A stretch of DNA of 22,317 nt from Ignavibacteriaceae bacterium (GTDB lineage Bacteria > Bacteroidota > Ignavibacteria > Ignavibacteriales > Ignavibacteriaceae), in assembly GCA_026193755.1 (NCBI GenBank), contig JAPHUI010000176.1:1-22317 (forward strand). Reading direction: 5' to 3'. Shown piece after piece: positions 10,001-17,247 of this stretch. Below the pieces are notes generated by a model that was not told the DNA's origin, made no database searches, and saw only the letters and a list, made by a program, of their open reading frames with translations. The translations under genes and the position numbers were made by a program. Numbering within the stretch: position 1 is the stretch's first letter; the number at the start of each line of letters is the position of its first letter.

Positions 10001-10120
10001 GTTTTTAATACTATTGTCTCTATGGCAGCTTTCACAAGTTGGAACCTGTGAAAAAGCAGACCCTGAAACTAAAATAAAAAAAACGATCAGGATGAAACAT
10101 TTAATTAAAAATCTAAACAT
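7007..10120 (-). CDS. Large exported FN3-domain protein with one CXXCH motif and C-terminal sorting-like tail
   Basis: A 1037-residue protein with a signal peptide (about 1-24, 'AFSQ'), followed at once by CESCH (29-33), a c-type haem attachment motif and the only one in the protein. Residues about 60-440 are rich in acidic and aromatic residues and match no domain I can name. About 455-590 resembles a fibronectin type III module ('VRIVWD', 'GYKIYRS', 'YWYCVTSYD'). Another beta-rich region follows. The last 99 residues (from about 939) form a FlgD/T9SS-tail-like module with 'VVPDPY', 'ISIFTVAGD', 'YGLYIY' and a final 'GKFLVIK'. This tail differs from the 'PNPFNP' type in the two upstream genes. 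The gene is 15 nt from the TonB-receptor gene and 29 nt from the PorV-like gene, with SD AAAGGGA before ATG 10120. A surface partner of the receptor is inferred from position. True haem binding is unproven. Confidence 0.85.
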   Translation of the reverse strand: MFRFLIKCFILIVFFILVSGSAFSQVPTCESCHRDNSIKNLVPLFRPESNEERGIGIQDKGQIANYLGNYGVLSNFHEYFNEAIRWPAAAGDQTHYCFGLGLIVASKGNVITSVIGAATEKYDWSPKDGSRGQIFSGDVTAPPPDETPFLAMSDNPETWPEGYFDDIGSWVSTPGERHWPGKFRINIDESSPDFGKEVEGEFVSDRDIYSVFNDEDNSNPKGSLGVEVEEMAYTYGRPYAEDMLIWEFTIHNKSGQQLDSVYVGYYAIFRPDFDNKDYINIIDSNPYDEHTNGDFVYIWDINNIKDGAWATDPTDMGIVGLNVLETPKDLGVTDFHYFSRDVAPSIDEQMWPIVSSNPNDPNLIGKQYYFHGNNRRIDNTEPDSLSQYFPEGAPINYFIMTGPLTLAPDEKVVSSVAVVMGSSGNIPFEPDTSDLMNNMRVTQQMFQRKYQGSGPPKTPVVQAHPNDKQVRIVWDSDAENSKDNLTGKIDFEGYKIYRSDDLGKTWGTPITNQYGNVIGYKPLKIFDLIDGIKGLDPAFNQSLGDDSGLKHSFIDDNVINGIEYWYCVTSYDKGNQNPDSLEQSYQSALGHSVMESHTVSAIPGTLPQNYNDATYDPVLNPDGSIPPIGGLCQGLVKLDIIQPDSITGDDYLITFVDSTLEIVGSDTNYVLGFNLYRISAETGDTSTVLDHHLFSNDTEDNLPVTDGFRLTVLNSPSGTAFIGWTKVNGDTSTFYWNTKPVERWIGDPATAQEDIYTVDDYRVTIDTTLSGGLSARLYDFFLGISYPDSIYHLPLKVEVITDPENPIDVNENTWLVEFNVTAPWEGYREYYYSQLGWDLIPGGLAYTKGSPGFYERYIDMLNFEKYDINPGTGDTTITGLLLQTNNLPDTYVNAYGDTMYINAVAPSQGDEFTILTYKPFRKEITYEFTTNKAEYTAGEINLNEIRVVPDPYIVSNEWETSQFGKKLMFNHLPSECKISIFTVAGDHIDDIYHNDNRGFEFWDMRTYNDQYIAYGLYIYIVSVPNGQKKVGKFLVIK

Positions 10121-10135
10121 ATAATTTCCCTTTGG

Positions 10136-12712
10136 TTACAGTATAATTTGAGCACCAAGTTTAATAATACGTGGAGGTCCTAGATGTGCCGGATTATGGT
10201 CAGCGTCCGGTGATGAACCTACAAGCCCCGATTCGCCTGTATCAAATGGCTTCCCTGTACGTGAATAAACAAATACAACATTCTCAGTATTCAGGAGATT
10301 TGTTATTTCCAAAAATATTGCGGCAGAAACACCTCCGAACGGAATGGTTTTTATAGCACGTAAATCTATAGTTGATGTCCATGGTTTTCTTGCTGAATTT
10401 ACATCAATACGAACAGTCGGATCTACATATGGTGTATAAGGAAGTCCGCTATTAACCTTAACTATAACATTTAAATTGAAGTTGGATAAAATATCTAACC
10501 CAAGAATATCCAAACCACTATTCTCAGGTATATTGAAGTTTAAGTTTAAAGCAATTTTATGACGCTGGTCAAAATCAAGAAAATATTCCTGGTGAGGAAT
10601 TTCCTCGCCTGCAAATGCATCAAAATATCCACCTAACGGTTGTGAGTTATTTCCTTTGGCAACCATATAAGAGTAATCCAGCGAACCTGAAAAATAATTG
10701 CTGTAACGTTTGTATAATGTTAAATCAATACCTTTTACACTTGCATAATCGGAATTATAAAAAACAACATAATCCTGTGATAGATAACTTATCTGGAGAG
10801 TTGATAATAAATCTGTTATATCTTTATACCACGCGGTTAAATCTAGCGCCCAGCTTTCACTTAATTTGTATTTAATACCGGCTTCATAGGAAACAGTTTT
10901 TTGTGCCTTCACATCGGGATTACCAATTAAAGGTAGAGATGTGCTTAAATCTTTCTGCAGATTATAGTAGAGGGAGTTATAATCAGGATTCTGGAAAAAA
11001 TGCCCGTAAGAAAAATGAAGAACCGCGTCTTCAGTGATTGGATGAGCTAAACCTATGCGTGGACTAAGTTGTGTTTTAGGTTCCACTGGAACCTCATCTG
11101 CTAAAACCCAATTATTATTTTCATCAAAATATCCAAATCGATAGATGTTAGGCCACATAGTTGATTTCGGATCAGCGTAATCGTAACGTAAACCAATGTT
11201 TATGATAATATAATTAAATTCAATTTTATCCTGAATATATGCAGCCAACTCAATAGGATTTTTAGTATACTCATCTTTAAATTGCGCACCGGACGGCCAC
11301 GGTTCTGATTCTTCATAAACTTTCAAATTATGCTCGACTAATTCAAAACCGCTTTTAAATTGATGATTAATGTTCGCCTGAAAAGTTGCATCTCCTTTAG
11401 CCCGGTAGGTAACAGTAGTATTATCAGCATATTCAGAATCATCACCAGAAACAAAGAAATAAACCGTCTCACCTGTTCTTCCCATTTCATAATCTTCCGG
11501 CTGTTTATTGTCAACCTGAACCAACTGGTTATTTTCAAAGCGGGAAAAATTAGCAACGTAAAAGAAACTGTTACTTAGTGTGTGAGTAAATATTAATCCA
11601 AGACGATTAGATCTAATTTCGGTATGTGTCTGGTGATCATTAAAGTATTTCCAGGGATGACTGTATCCCTGATATTCTCTTCCTGTCAACTGCCCCGATA
11701 GAGCAAGTTTAATTGTGGGACTAAATGTGTAAGTCAATTTAGCTAATCCGTCTCCCTCAACGTTATAGCCATGTGGAAGATAGCTGTCCTCGTTCCTGTA
11801 AACACCTGATAGTAAAAAAGTCAGCTTTGAAAAAACGGGTCCGTTCAATGATAAATTAAACATACCGGGAATGGGAATAATCTGTTGATCATACATATTC
11901 TTACTTACATACTCACCCTCATCAGTAACTTCAGGGAAAGGATTTGCTTTTCTATAGGGTGATTCATTAATCATTGGTGAAGTGTATTCGACTTTACCAT
12001 GAAATGTTGAACCGCCATCTTTAGTAACTAAATTGACGATACTTGACATTGCATCACCATACTCCGCATTGAATGTTCCGCTTATTATTTCCATCTCATT
12101 AATAGCATCTTTATTTAACGTATTGCTGAACCTTCCGTAAAGAGGATCATCTACTTTTACACCGTCTATCAAATACCCTATCTCACCGACTCTTCCTCCT
12201 CTAACGTGTATCTGCCCATCAGAATCGGTTGTGAAACCTGCTTTGGTTGTTAGTATATCCTGGATGCTGTTAACCGGCATATTCAGAATTTCATCCGAAC
12301 TTATAATAGATTGTTTAGAGGTAACATCTTTCTGGATTAAAGGGCGTTCGGCAGTAACTACAATTTCCTCCGCAATATCAAGCACCTGTACTTGCATAAT
12401 AAATTCCAATGAAGTTGTCAGGTCGATTAATATGCGTACATTATCTATCCTGTAGGGCTTATAACCCACCATTGAAGCTCGTACTGTATATATACCGGGA
12501 GGAATATTTAAAATGAAAAACTCACCATTAATGTCACTTGCGGCTCCGAGAGTTGTACCTTCAATTATAATGTTACAGCCTGGTAAGGGTTCGTTTGTTT
12601 CTGCATCTTTAACAATACCGGATATTTTACCAGTGGTACCGGCTAGTGTAGGAAGGATTAAACCAATAGGAATGATTAGAATCAGTAATTTGAAGATCAA
12701 ATTATTATTCAT
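10136..12712 (-). CDS. TonB-dependent receptor with carboxypeptidase-regulatory-like domain
   Basis: An 858-residue outer-membrane receptor. The signal peptide is about 1-25 ('PTLAG'). Residues about 27-105 are a CarboxypepD_reg-like beta-sandwich ('GKISGIVKDAETNEPLPGC'), as in SusC-type receptors. A TonB-box-like 'EEIVVTAERP' is at 115-124. The plug spans about 125-235 ('IHVRGGR', 'YLIDGVKVDDP', 'SGTFNAEYGDAMSSIVNLVT'), and the rest is a 22-strand-type barrel ending 'IIKLGAQIIL'. It would use proton-motive force via TonB-ExbBD to import a ligand across the outer membrane; the ligand cannot be read. No SusD-like lipoprotein lies next to it. Its immediate neighbours are the S8 protease (21 nt upstream) and the FN3/CXXCH protein (15 nt downstream), so peptide-derived or metal/haem ligands are plausible. 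No strong SD is seen before ATG 12712. Confidence 0.93.
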   Translation of the reverse strand: MNNNLIFKLLILIIPIGLILPTLAGTTGKISGIVKDAETNEPLPGCNIIIEGTTLGAASDINGEFFILNIPPGIYTVRASMVGYKPYRIDNVRILIDLTTSLEFIMQVQVLDIAEEIVVTAERPLIQKDVTSKQSIISSDEILNMPVNSIQDILTTKAGFTTDSDGQIHVRGGRVGEIGYLIDGVKVDDPLYGRFSNTLNKDAINEMEIISGTFNAEYGDAMSSIVNLVTKDGGSTFHGKVEYTSPMINESPYRKANPFPEVTDEGEYVSKNMYDQQIIPIPGMFNLSLNGPVFSKLTFLLSGVYRNEDSYLPHGYNVEGDGLAKLTYTFSPTIKLALSGQLTGREYQGYSHPWKYFNDHQTHTEIRSNRLGLIFTHTLSNSFFYVANFSRFENNQLVQVDNKQPEDYEMGRTGETVYFFVSGDDSEYADNTTVTYRAKGDATFQANINHQFKSGFELVEHNLKVYEESEPWPSGAQFKDEYTKNPIELAAYIQDKIEFNYIIINIGLRYDYADPKSTMWPNIYRFGYFDENNNWVLADEVPVEPKTQLSPRIGLAHPITEDAVLHFSYGHFFQNPDYNSLYYNLQKDLSTSLPLIGNPDVKAQKTVSYEAGIKYKLSESWALDLTAWYKDITDLLSTLQISYLSQDYVVFYNSDYASVKGIDLTLYKRYSNYFSGSLDYSYMVAKGNNSQPLGGYFDAFAGEEIPHQEYFLDFDQRHKIALNLNFNIPENSGLDILGLDILSNFNLNVIVKVNSGLPYTPYVDPTVRIDVNSARKPWTSTIDLRAIKTIPFGGVSAAIFLEITNLLNTENVVFVYSRTGKPFDTGESGLVGSSPDADHNPAHLGPPRIIKLGAQIIL

Positions 12713-12733
12713 AACAAATTACCAAATTTGTTT

Positions 12734-15391
12734 TTATTTAAGTAGAACCATTTTTTGTGTTAATATTGACTTAGAAGTACTTAATCGTAAATAATAAATT
12801 CCACTGCTGCAAGCTTCGCCAAAATTATTTGTACCGTCCCATTGGATTCGATATTCACCCGGAGTAAGTTCTTCACTCAATAAATTACGGACTAACTGTC
12901 CAAGGTTATTGTAAACCGAGAGTTCAACATCTTCAGTAACAGGTAATTCAAATTTAATAGTTGTTTGCGGATTAAAAGGATTTGGATAACTTGGGTACAA
13001 AGTTATATGATAAGATATTGGATACTTTCCTTTATCTTCAATGCTGCTAACCTGATCCAGCCAGTTTAACACCCGCTGCATTACTGTTACCCGTTTTGCA
13101 GGTCCTAAATCATTTATTCCTTCCCAACCGAAAGCAAAATATACTAGTCGATAAATTCCGGAATAATAAAGTGCTGCCTGATTGGTTTGGTTTCCTGCTT
13201 CATACAAAATAGCAGGCTGGGCTGGCGAAATAGCGGTAACAACATCAGGGCTATTCTGATTATTAGCTCCTCCGGAACCCGATATAATAAAAACTTCACC
13301 TGAGCCAATAGGATCGCCTATTAATCCTTGTAATGAGTAATCATTGGAGTTGTTTTGAATGTAGCTAGCGTGTAAATAATTTTCAAAAAAAGATAATCCG
13401 TTTTGTTGTTCTACCAAATCGTAGGCAATGTTTTGACCGGTTAAAAATAGTTTCCCACCATTATTAAAATAATTTTCCAGAAAAGATTGCTCAGCGCCAG
13501 TTAAAACATTCTGTTCTGCTTCACCAGTATACCAGATTATAGTAGAATAATTGCTTTCATCATTCCCGGGACTACCTTGTGTCTGAACATCCCAAATATC
13601 ATAAGATTTTTGGAGGCTATCCAACGCAAAAGTATAATAACTAATTTTTGATGAATTGATTGGGTCATCATCGTTAACAATCAGGATATTTCTCTGTCCA
13701 ATGGGTAATTCTAAAATCTTTTGATACTGATATCCACCATCTGCAGTAATATTAATTTTGATTGGGGCAAACTCTATACTAGTATCTGCTCCCACAGTTA
13801 GTATAAATGGATCATTTTCATTACTAGAAATACTGCCCAATGACATATTTCCAAAAGCAGATGAACTATCTGTAATTGTAAGAATTGGATTCAAACTTGT
13901 AACTGTGGCATTGACATTGGTCACAGCATCATAAGTATTTTTGAGTGTTAGTACTAATCCCGCGGTTTCGTTGTAATCCAAACGACCATTGTTATTACCT
14001 GATGCCGAATCACTTATACTAAATGAGTATAAACGAATTACCTTATCCAACGTTTTATATGCATTTACCCGCCCTGCTCCTAACTGACCGGCATACTGAG
14101 GATTTAAACTGTCAATATCATCACAGCTAGTTAGCATTCGATCTATAACCTGTATATTTGTGTATTGGGGAAACATCGCCGAAGTTAATCCGGCTAATCC
14201 TGCAACTATAGGAGTGCTCATAGAAGTTCCGCCTTGATTGCCATAACCTCCACCAACAGTGGTTGACAATATGCCCACACCGGGTGCGCATAAATCAATC
14301 CAACTGCCATAATTAGAGAATTCGGCTTTATGGTCCTGTTCATCAGTTGCAGCTACTGCCACTACATAATTATAATTAGCAGGATATTGAGGAATATTAT
14401 TATTGTCATTACCTGCTGCTGCCACACAAATCACCCCCAGGCTATGAGCAAAATCAATCGCAATCTGTTCAGTTTGAGAAAATCCACTTCCTCCATAACT
14501 CATACTAATAACTTTCGCACCGTTATTGGCTGCGTAATAAATTCCCTCTATACTGTAATAGATATAACCAAAACCATTACTAGCAGTCATACCGGCCCGA
14601 ATACACATGATACGGCAATCACCACCCACCGATGCGATACCCAAACCATTATCCGTTACCGCTGAAGCATCCCCGGCACAGTGAGTTCCGTGCCCACCAA
14701 AATCCATTGGTTCATTATCTGCAAGTGAATCATCCTCTCCTGGCCAACCTTGTCCCGGCAAATTGACAAAATCCCACCCGATTACATCATCAATAAATCC
14801 ATTATTATCGTTATCAATACTATCAATATCACCGGGAGATAAAAATCCATCTCCGTCCAAATCTTCAAAAGTATTAAACCAGATGTCCGCTCTTAAATCT
14901 TCATGAAGATAGTTAACGCCTCCATCAATAATGGCAATGGCCACGCTGCTGTCACCAGTGTGGATTCCTCTTGCAGAATCAACTTTTAAAAGTTGAAGAT
15001 GATACTGACTATACCACAGTGGATCATTAGGTGTTTCAAACATTCGTCTTACCGAAATTCGTTCAGCATAAACCACATTTGAATTTGCAGATAACAAGTG
15101 GAGCGTCTTGTCAAGATTTTCTGCATTGCCTACTTTTATACGGTAAATCCTTTCCATTCCAGATAATCGGTTGTCCAATTCTGGTTTTGGAAAAACAGAG
15201 TGAATTTCTATTATGGGCGTTGCAGAAAAAAGTGCAATTACAGAAGGATTTAATTGAAATAGACCTTCCGAATCAACATCCGGCTCATTTTTAAACTGGA
15301 TGTAGATTTCATCAGGTATAAAGAGATCCGTTCCCTGTATAGTTCCATTTAAAAGAAAAAAAGTTAAAATAGAAACAATAATTCTATTCAT
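12734..15391 (-). CDS. Secreted subtilisin-like (S8) serine protease with T9SS type A sorting domain
   Basis: An 885-residue exported protease. The signal peptide is about 1-20, and an inhibitor_I9-like propeptide region about 26-116. The catalytic triad is complete: D156 ('AIIDGG'), H234 ('GGHGTHCAG') and S390 ('GGTSMSTP'), with oxyanion N328 ('AAAGND'). Between D and H lies an insertion with EF-hand/dockerin-like calcium loops ('DLDGDGFLSPGDID', 'DNDNNGFIDD'). After the protease come a beta-domain and an alpha/beta region ('NILIVNDDDP', 'GGKLFLTGQN') resembling a GATase/ThuA-like fold. The C-terminus has 'YPNPFNPQTTIKFELP', 'YNNLGQLVRNL', 'GIYYLRLS' and 'KMVLLK', the T9SS type A (TIGR04183-like) tail. 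I chose ATG 15391 over an in-frame GTG two codons upstream (15397) because ATG is directly followed by the Arg-plus-hydrophobic signal peptide. Neither start has a good SD. Extracellular protein degradation is the likely role. Confidence 0.95.
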   Translation of the reverse strand: MNRIIVSILTFFLLNGTIQGTDLFIPDEIYIQFKNEPDVDSEGLFQLNPSVIALFSATPIIEIHSVFPKPELDNRLSGMERIYRIKVGNAENLDKTLHLLSANSNVVYAERISVRRMFETPNDPLWYSQYHLQLLKVDSARGIHTGDSSVAIAIIDGGVNYLHEDLRADIWFNTFEDLDGDGFLSPGDIDSIDNDNNGFIDDVIGWDFVNLPGQGWPGEDDSLADNEPMDFGGHGTHCAGDASAVTDNGLGIASVGGDCRIMCIRAGMTASNGFGYIYYSIEGIYYAANNGAKVISMSYGGSGFSQTEQIAIDFAHSLGVICVAAAGNDNNNIPQYPANYNYVVAVAATDEQDHKAEFSNYGSWIDLCAPGVGILSTTVGGGYGNQGGTSMSTPIVAGLAGLTSAMFPQYTNIQVIDRMLTSCDDIDSLNPQYAGQLGAGRVNAYKTLDKVIRLYSFSISDSASGNNNGRLDYNETAGLVLTLKNTYDAVTNVNATVTSLNPILTITDSSSAFGNMSLGSISSNENDPFILTVGADTSIEFAPIKINITADGGYQYQKILELPIGQRNILIVNDDDPINSSKISYYTFALDSLQKSYDIWDVQTQGSPGNDESNYSTIIWYTGEAEQNVLTGAEQSFLENYFNNGGKLFLTGQNIAYDLVEQQNGLSFFENYLHASYIQNNSNDYSLQGLIGDPIGSGEVFIISGSGGANNQNSPDVVTAISPAQPAILYEAGNQTNQAALYYSGIYRLVYFAFGWEGINDLGPAKRVTVMQRVLNWLDQVSSIEDKGKYPISYHITLYPSYPNPFNPQTTIKFELPVTEDVELSVYNNLGQLVRNLLSEELTPGEYRIQWDGTNNFGEACSSGIYYLRLSTSKSILTQKMVLLK

Positions 15392-15426
15392 AAGCACATG
15401 TTAAATCTAGTCTCAATAAATAACTG

Positions 15427-16422
15427 TTACTTTAACAACAGCATTTTATTGGTAGCCTGAAAGTTTCCGGCTTGAATTTTATAAAAATAAACTCCGGCGG
15501 GTGCTTCCCGCCCAGAATCATCAAGGCCGTTCCATTTAACCTGATAGGTTCCTGCTGTAAATTCATTGTCTATCAAACTCCTGACCTCTTGCCCAAGACT
15601 GTTATAAATGTTTAATTCAACCATCTCTCTAACAGGTAATTCGAAGCTGATAGTAGTACTAGGATTAAATGGATTAGGAAAGTTCTGGTACAAATCATAA
15701 CCAGAAATAATTCCGCTACGCGTATCCTGTATACCCGAAGCAGTATTAATCACATATATATCATCGATAAAAAGGTAAGCAGGGGAAACAGCCATGTCCC
15801 ATACATACGTGCCTATCCAACCATGTGTAAATGTATCATCAGAGTATGGACCACCGGGGAGTTCGTTCCCATCATAAAAGAATCTGAATTGATTTCCTTC
15901 CACTTCTACTGCCAGGTGATGCCATCCATCGGTTGTAGGTATTCCTCCTGGTATTTCGGCTGCAGTCCAATCCTTGATAACCGTCGGCATCGCACCAACA
16001 CGAGAACGAAATCGCAACGCCTGAGAGGGAACACCCTGCTTAAACCTAGCCAAAAATTGATAGCAGCTGCCGTTATCCACCGAATCTAATCTGAACTCAA
16101 TTCCATAATAGGTTGCAGCAGTATTTGGATCAACGGGAATATAAACCTGCGCCTCAAGCCGAAAATCTGTCCATGTGAAATCACCGGAAAAAGCTGAACC
16201 GACACCTCCTCCGGAGAGATCATTGCCAAGCTTGCCTACCCACGAATCTCCACTAGGGTTACCGGGCATAAATTCCACTTCCATATTATTACCGTTCCAT
16301 AACGGATACCAGGTATTTTGTAAAGATCCGTTTGCAACGGTTTCATAATAAAGGGTATCCTGCGCGGCAGCAACTCCGATAATAAAAAAGGCAAGTATTA
16401 GAATGGTAAAAACCTTATTCAT
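15427..16422 (-). CDS. Exported concanavalin A-like (LamG-type) protein with T9SS type A sorting domain
   Basis: A 331-residue secreted protein, first gene of the minus-strand run. The signal peptide is 1-20 ('GVAAA' before Q21). Residues about 24-228 form a single beta-sandwich of the concanavalin A-like lectin/glucanase type ('FRLEAQVYIP', 'YGIEFRLDS', 'DGWHHLAVEVEGNQFRFFYDG', 'YLFIDDIYV'). No catalytic acid pair can be recognised, so binding rather than hydrolysis is more likely. Residues about 242-331 are the T9SS tail: 'NFPNPFNPSTTISFELP', 'YNSLGQEVRSL', 'GVYFYKIQAG' and a final 'KMLLLK'. SD GAGAGGTAAA precedes ATG 16422. A poor -10/-35 pair (TATAAG 16480-16485 and TTACAA 16501-16506, minus strand, 15-nt spacer) may drive the operon, but I give it little weight. 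Confidence 0.9.
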   Translation of the reverse strand: MNKVFTILILAFFIIGVAAAQDTLYYETVANGSLQNTWYPLWNGNNMEVEFMPGNPSGDSWVGKLGNDLSGGGVGSAFSGDFTWTDFRLEAQVYIPVDPNTAATYYGIEFRLDSVDNGSCYQFLARFKQGVPSQALRFRSRVGAMPTVIKDWTAAEIPGGIPTTDGWHHLAVEVEGNQFRFFYDGNELPGGPYSDDTFTHGWIGTYVWDMAVSPAYLFIDDIYVINTASGIQDTRSGIISGYDLYQNFPNPFNPSTTISFELPVREMVELNIYNSLGQEVRSLIDNEFTAGTYQVKWNGLDDSGREAPAGVYFYKIQAGNFQATNKMLLLK

Positions 16423-16913
16423 AGTTTACCTCTCAGTTTTATTGAAAAAAAACTACAACTTATTTTAGAACACTATTAACTTATAAAAAAAAATAACAAA
16501 TTGTAATTATTAAGTGTTAATTCTAGACAGTTAAAACAAACAAAAAGTTATTAATTACTTAGAGTCAAGAAATTAGAGGAAAAAATTATAATGGGATATT
16601 GCTTTCTCAAGGAGTTTTCTCTTATAATAAATTCTGTCTAAAATCTCATTGACTAGGTTAATTACATTTATATGTATCCAAACCATTTCAATCGTCCATT
16701 ATATTCTTGCATACTCGTAGAATTAAAATTTTTCATAAAGATGATGATAAATTATAAATTAGCTTATTTTGATTGCCGTGATTGGAATTCTTAATTTTAA
16801 ATCTATGCCAAATTAAATTGGTCAATTACAGCTCCTCTTATATTTAATTTCTCAGCGATATAAACTAATTTTCCGTAGCAATCGGTAAGAAGATTCTCAT
16901 ACTAATTAATATT
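16423..16913. other. AT-rich intergenic region, no gene recognised
   Basis: Very AT-rich, with stops in all frames and no homology to a gene that I can recognise. A 16-codon ATG frame at 16591 (preceded by AGAGGA) is too short to support. AGAGGAAAA near 16575 could pair with TTTTCTCT near 16615-16622 as a bulged hairpin. The region must hold the promoter of the minus-strand operon, but no box stands out. Confidence 0.5.
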
Positions 16914-16979
16914 AAGGAGGAGAGCTATGGAGAAATTCAAATTAATTACTTCTCACCATCTCCATCCCTGTTTCTCCTT
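16914..16979. repeat. Imperfect inverted repeat overlapping the SD and start of the small ORF
   Basis: The left arm reads AAGGAGGAGAGCTATGGAGA (16914-16933). The right arm, on the opposite strand, reads AAGGAG, 8 nt, then ATGGAGA (16979 back to 16959). As RNA on the plus strand, AAGGAGGAG (16914-16922) pairs with TTTCTCCTT (16971-16979) over 9 positions, two of them G.U. ATGGAGA (16927-16933) pairs perfectly with TCTCCAT (16959-16965). The nested stems would bury both the SD and the start codon. By symmetry the minus strand also shows AAGGAG and ATG 8 nt apart. It could be a translational switch, a remnant of a mobile element, or chance. Confidence 0.6.
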
Positions 16980-16998
16980 GGTAACCGTTAATTCATAA
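16927..16998 (+). CDS. Small ORF (23 codons), candidate leader peptide
   Basis: ATG 16927 to TAA 16996-16998. The SD AAGGAGG (16914-16920) ends 6 nt before the ATG and is among the best in the window, which is the main reason to list it. The peptide begins MEKFKLITS, has a His/Cys cluster HHLHPC at residues 10-15 and ends FSLVTVNS. It has no membrane segment. Its composition and lone position suggest a regulatory leader peptide. However, no biosynthetic gene follows within 500 nt on this strand, and the hairpin downstream (TGGGAT/ATCCCA, 17104-17123) has no T-run, so classical attenuation is not supported. The ORF may be a relic of an operon displaced by the integration event marked by the tRNA fragment to its right. 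It is not recognised as a known peptide and could be fortuitous. Confidence 0.35.
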   Translation: MEKFKLITSHHLHPCFSLVTVNS

Positions 16999-17196
16999 GT
17001 ATTATTATATTTCGATTCTCAACCGCAAGCCAAGAATTAATGTGAACCATTAAGCAATCTCAACTTCCTTTAAAGTACCAGTCCACAATCAATCAAAGGT
17101 ATCTGGGATTTTATAGTATCCCATGTAATTTACTACGTCAAAAACTACTTCAGTGATTATTAAGTGCTTTATAAACAATAGATTACAGAAGCGTGA
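16999..17196. other. Intergenic stretch between the small ORF and the tRNA fragment
   Basis: No ORF of note. Two short perfect hairpins are present: TTAATG/CATTAA with a 5-nt loop (17037-17053) and TGGGAT/ATCCCA with an 8-nt loop (17104-17123). Neither is followed by a T-run. The D-arm and acceptor 5' strand (GCATCCT expected) that would complete the tRNA to the right are not found here. Confidence 0.5.
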
Positions 17197-17244
17197 AACT
17201 GACTCTTAATCAGCAGGTCACCGGTTCGAGCCCGGTAGGATGCA
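17197..17244 (+). pseudogene. 3' half of a tRNA-Lys(CTT) gene; probable attachment-site remnant
   Basis: The stretch folds as the last two-thirds of a tRNA. The anticodon stem is ACTGA/TCAGC (17198-17202 with 17210-17214, outermost pair mismatched) around loop CTCTTAA with anticodon CTT (17205-17207). Variable AGGTC follows. The T-stem ACCGG/CCGGT (17220-17224 with 17232-17236) is perfect, around loop TTCGAGC. The 3' acceptor strand is AGGATGC with discriminator A17244, and no CCA is encoded. The D-arm and the matching 5' strand (GCATCCT) are absent upstream, so it cannot be a functional tRNA. Starting exactly at the anticodon stem and keeping the 3' end is the usual footprint of a tyrosine recombinase that integrated in the anticodon region. 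The displaced fragment keeps the native downstream terminator, so the former element would lie to its left. No integrase is seen in this window. Confidence 0.8.
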
Positions 17245-17247
17245 CAA

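Noticed and set aside
10136..12712. SusCD polysaccharide-utilisation pair
   Set aside because: The receptor has a SusC-type N-terminal domain, but no SusD-like lipoprotein or glycoside hydrolase with a recognisable active site is nearby.
14330..14665. 111-codon plus-strand ORF
   Set aside because: Shadow of the S8 catalytic domain; composition is that of antisense translation (many T, I, H) and there is no SD.
15392..15397. GTG start two codons upstream of the S8 protease ATG
   Set aside because: Neither start has a clear SD; the ATG gives a cleaner signal peptide and ATG is used by all neighbouring genes.
17104..17123. TGGGAT/ATCCCA hairpin as an attenuator for the small ORF
   Set aside because: Only 6 bp and not followed by a T-run; over 100 nt from the ORF stop.
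16999..17200. A complete or intron-containing tRNA around the CTT fragment
   Set aside because: No D-arm and no GCATCCT acceptor strand in the preceding sequence; GCATCC elsewhere in the window lies inside coding genes without a D-arm.
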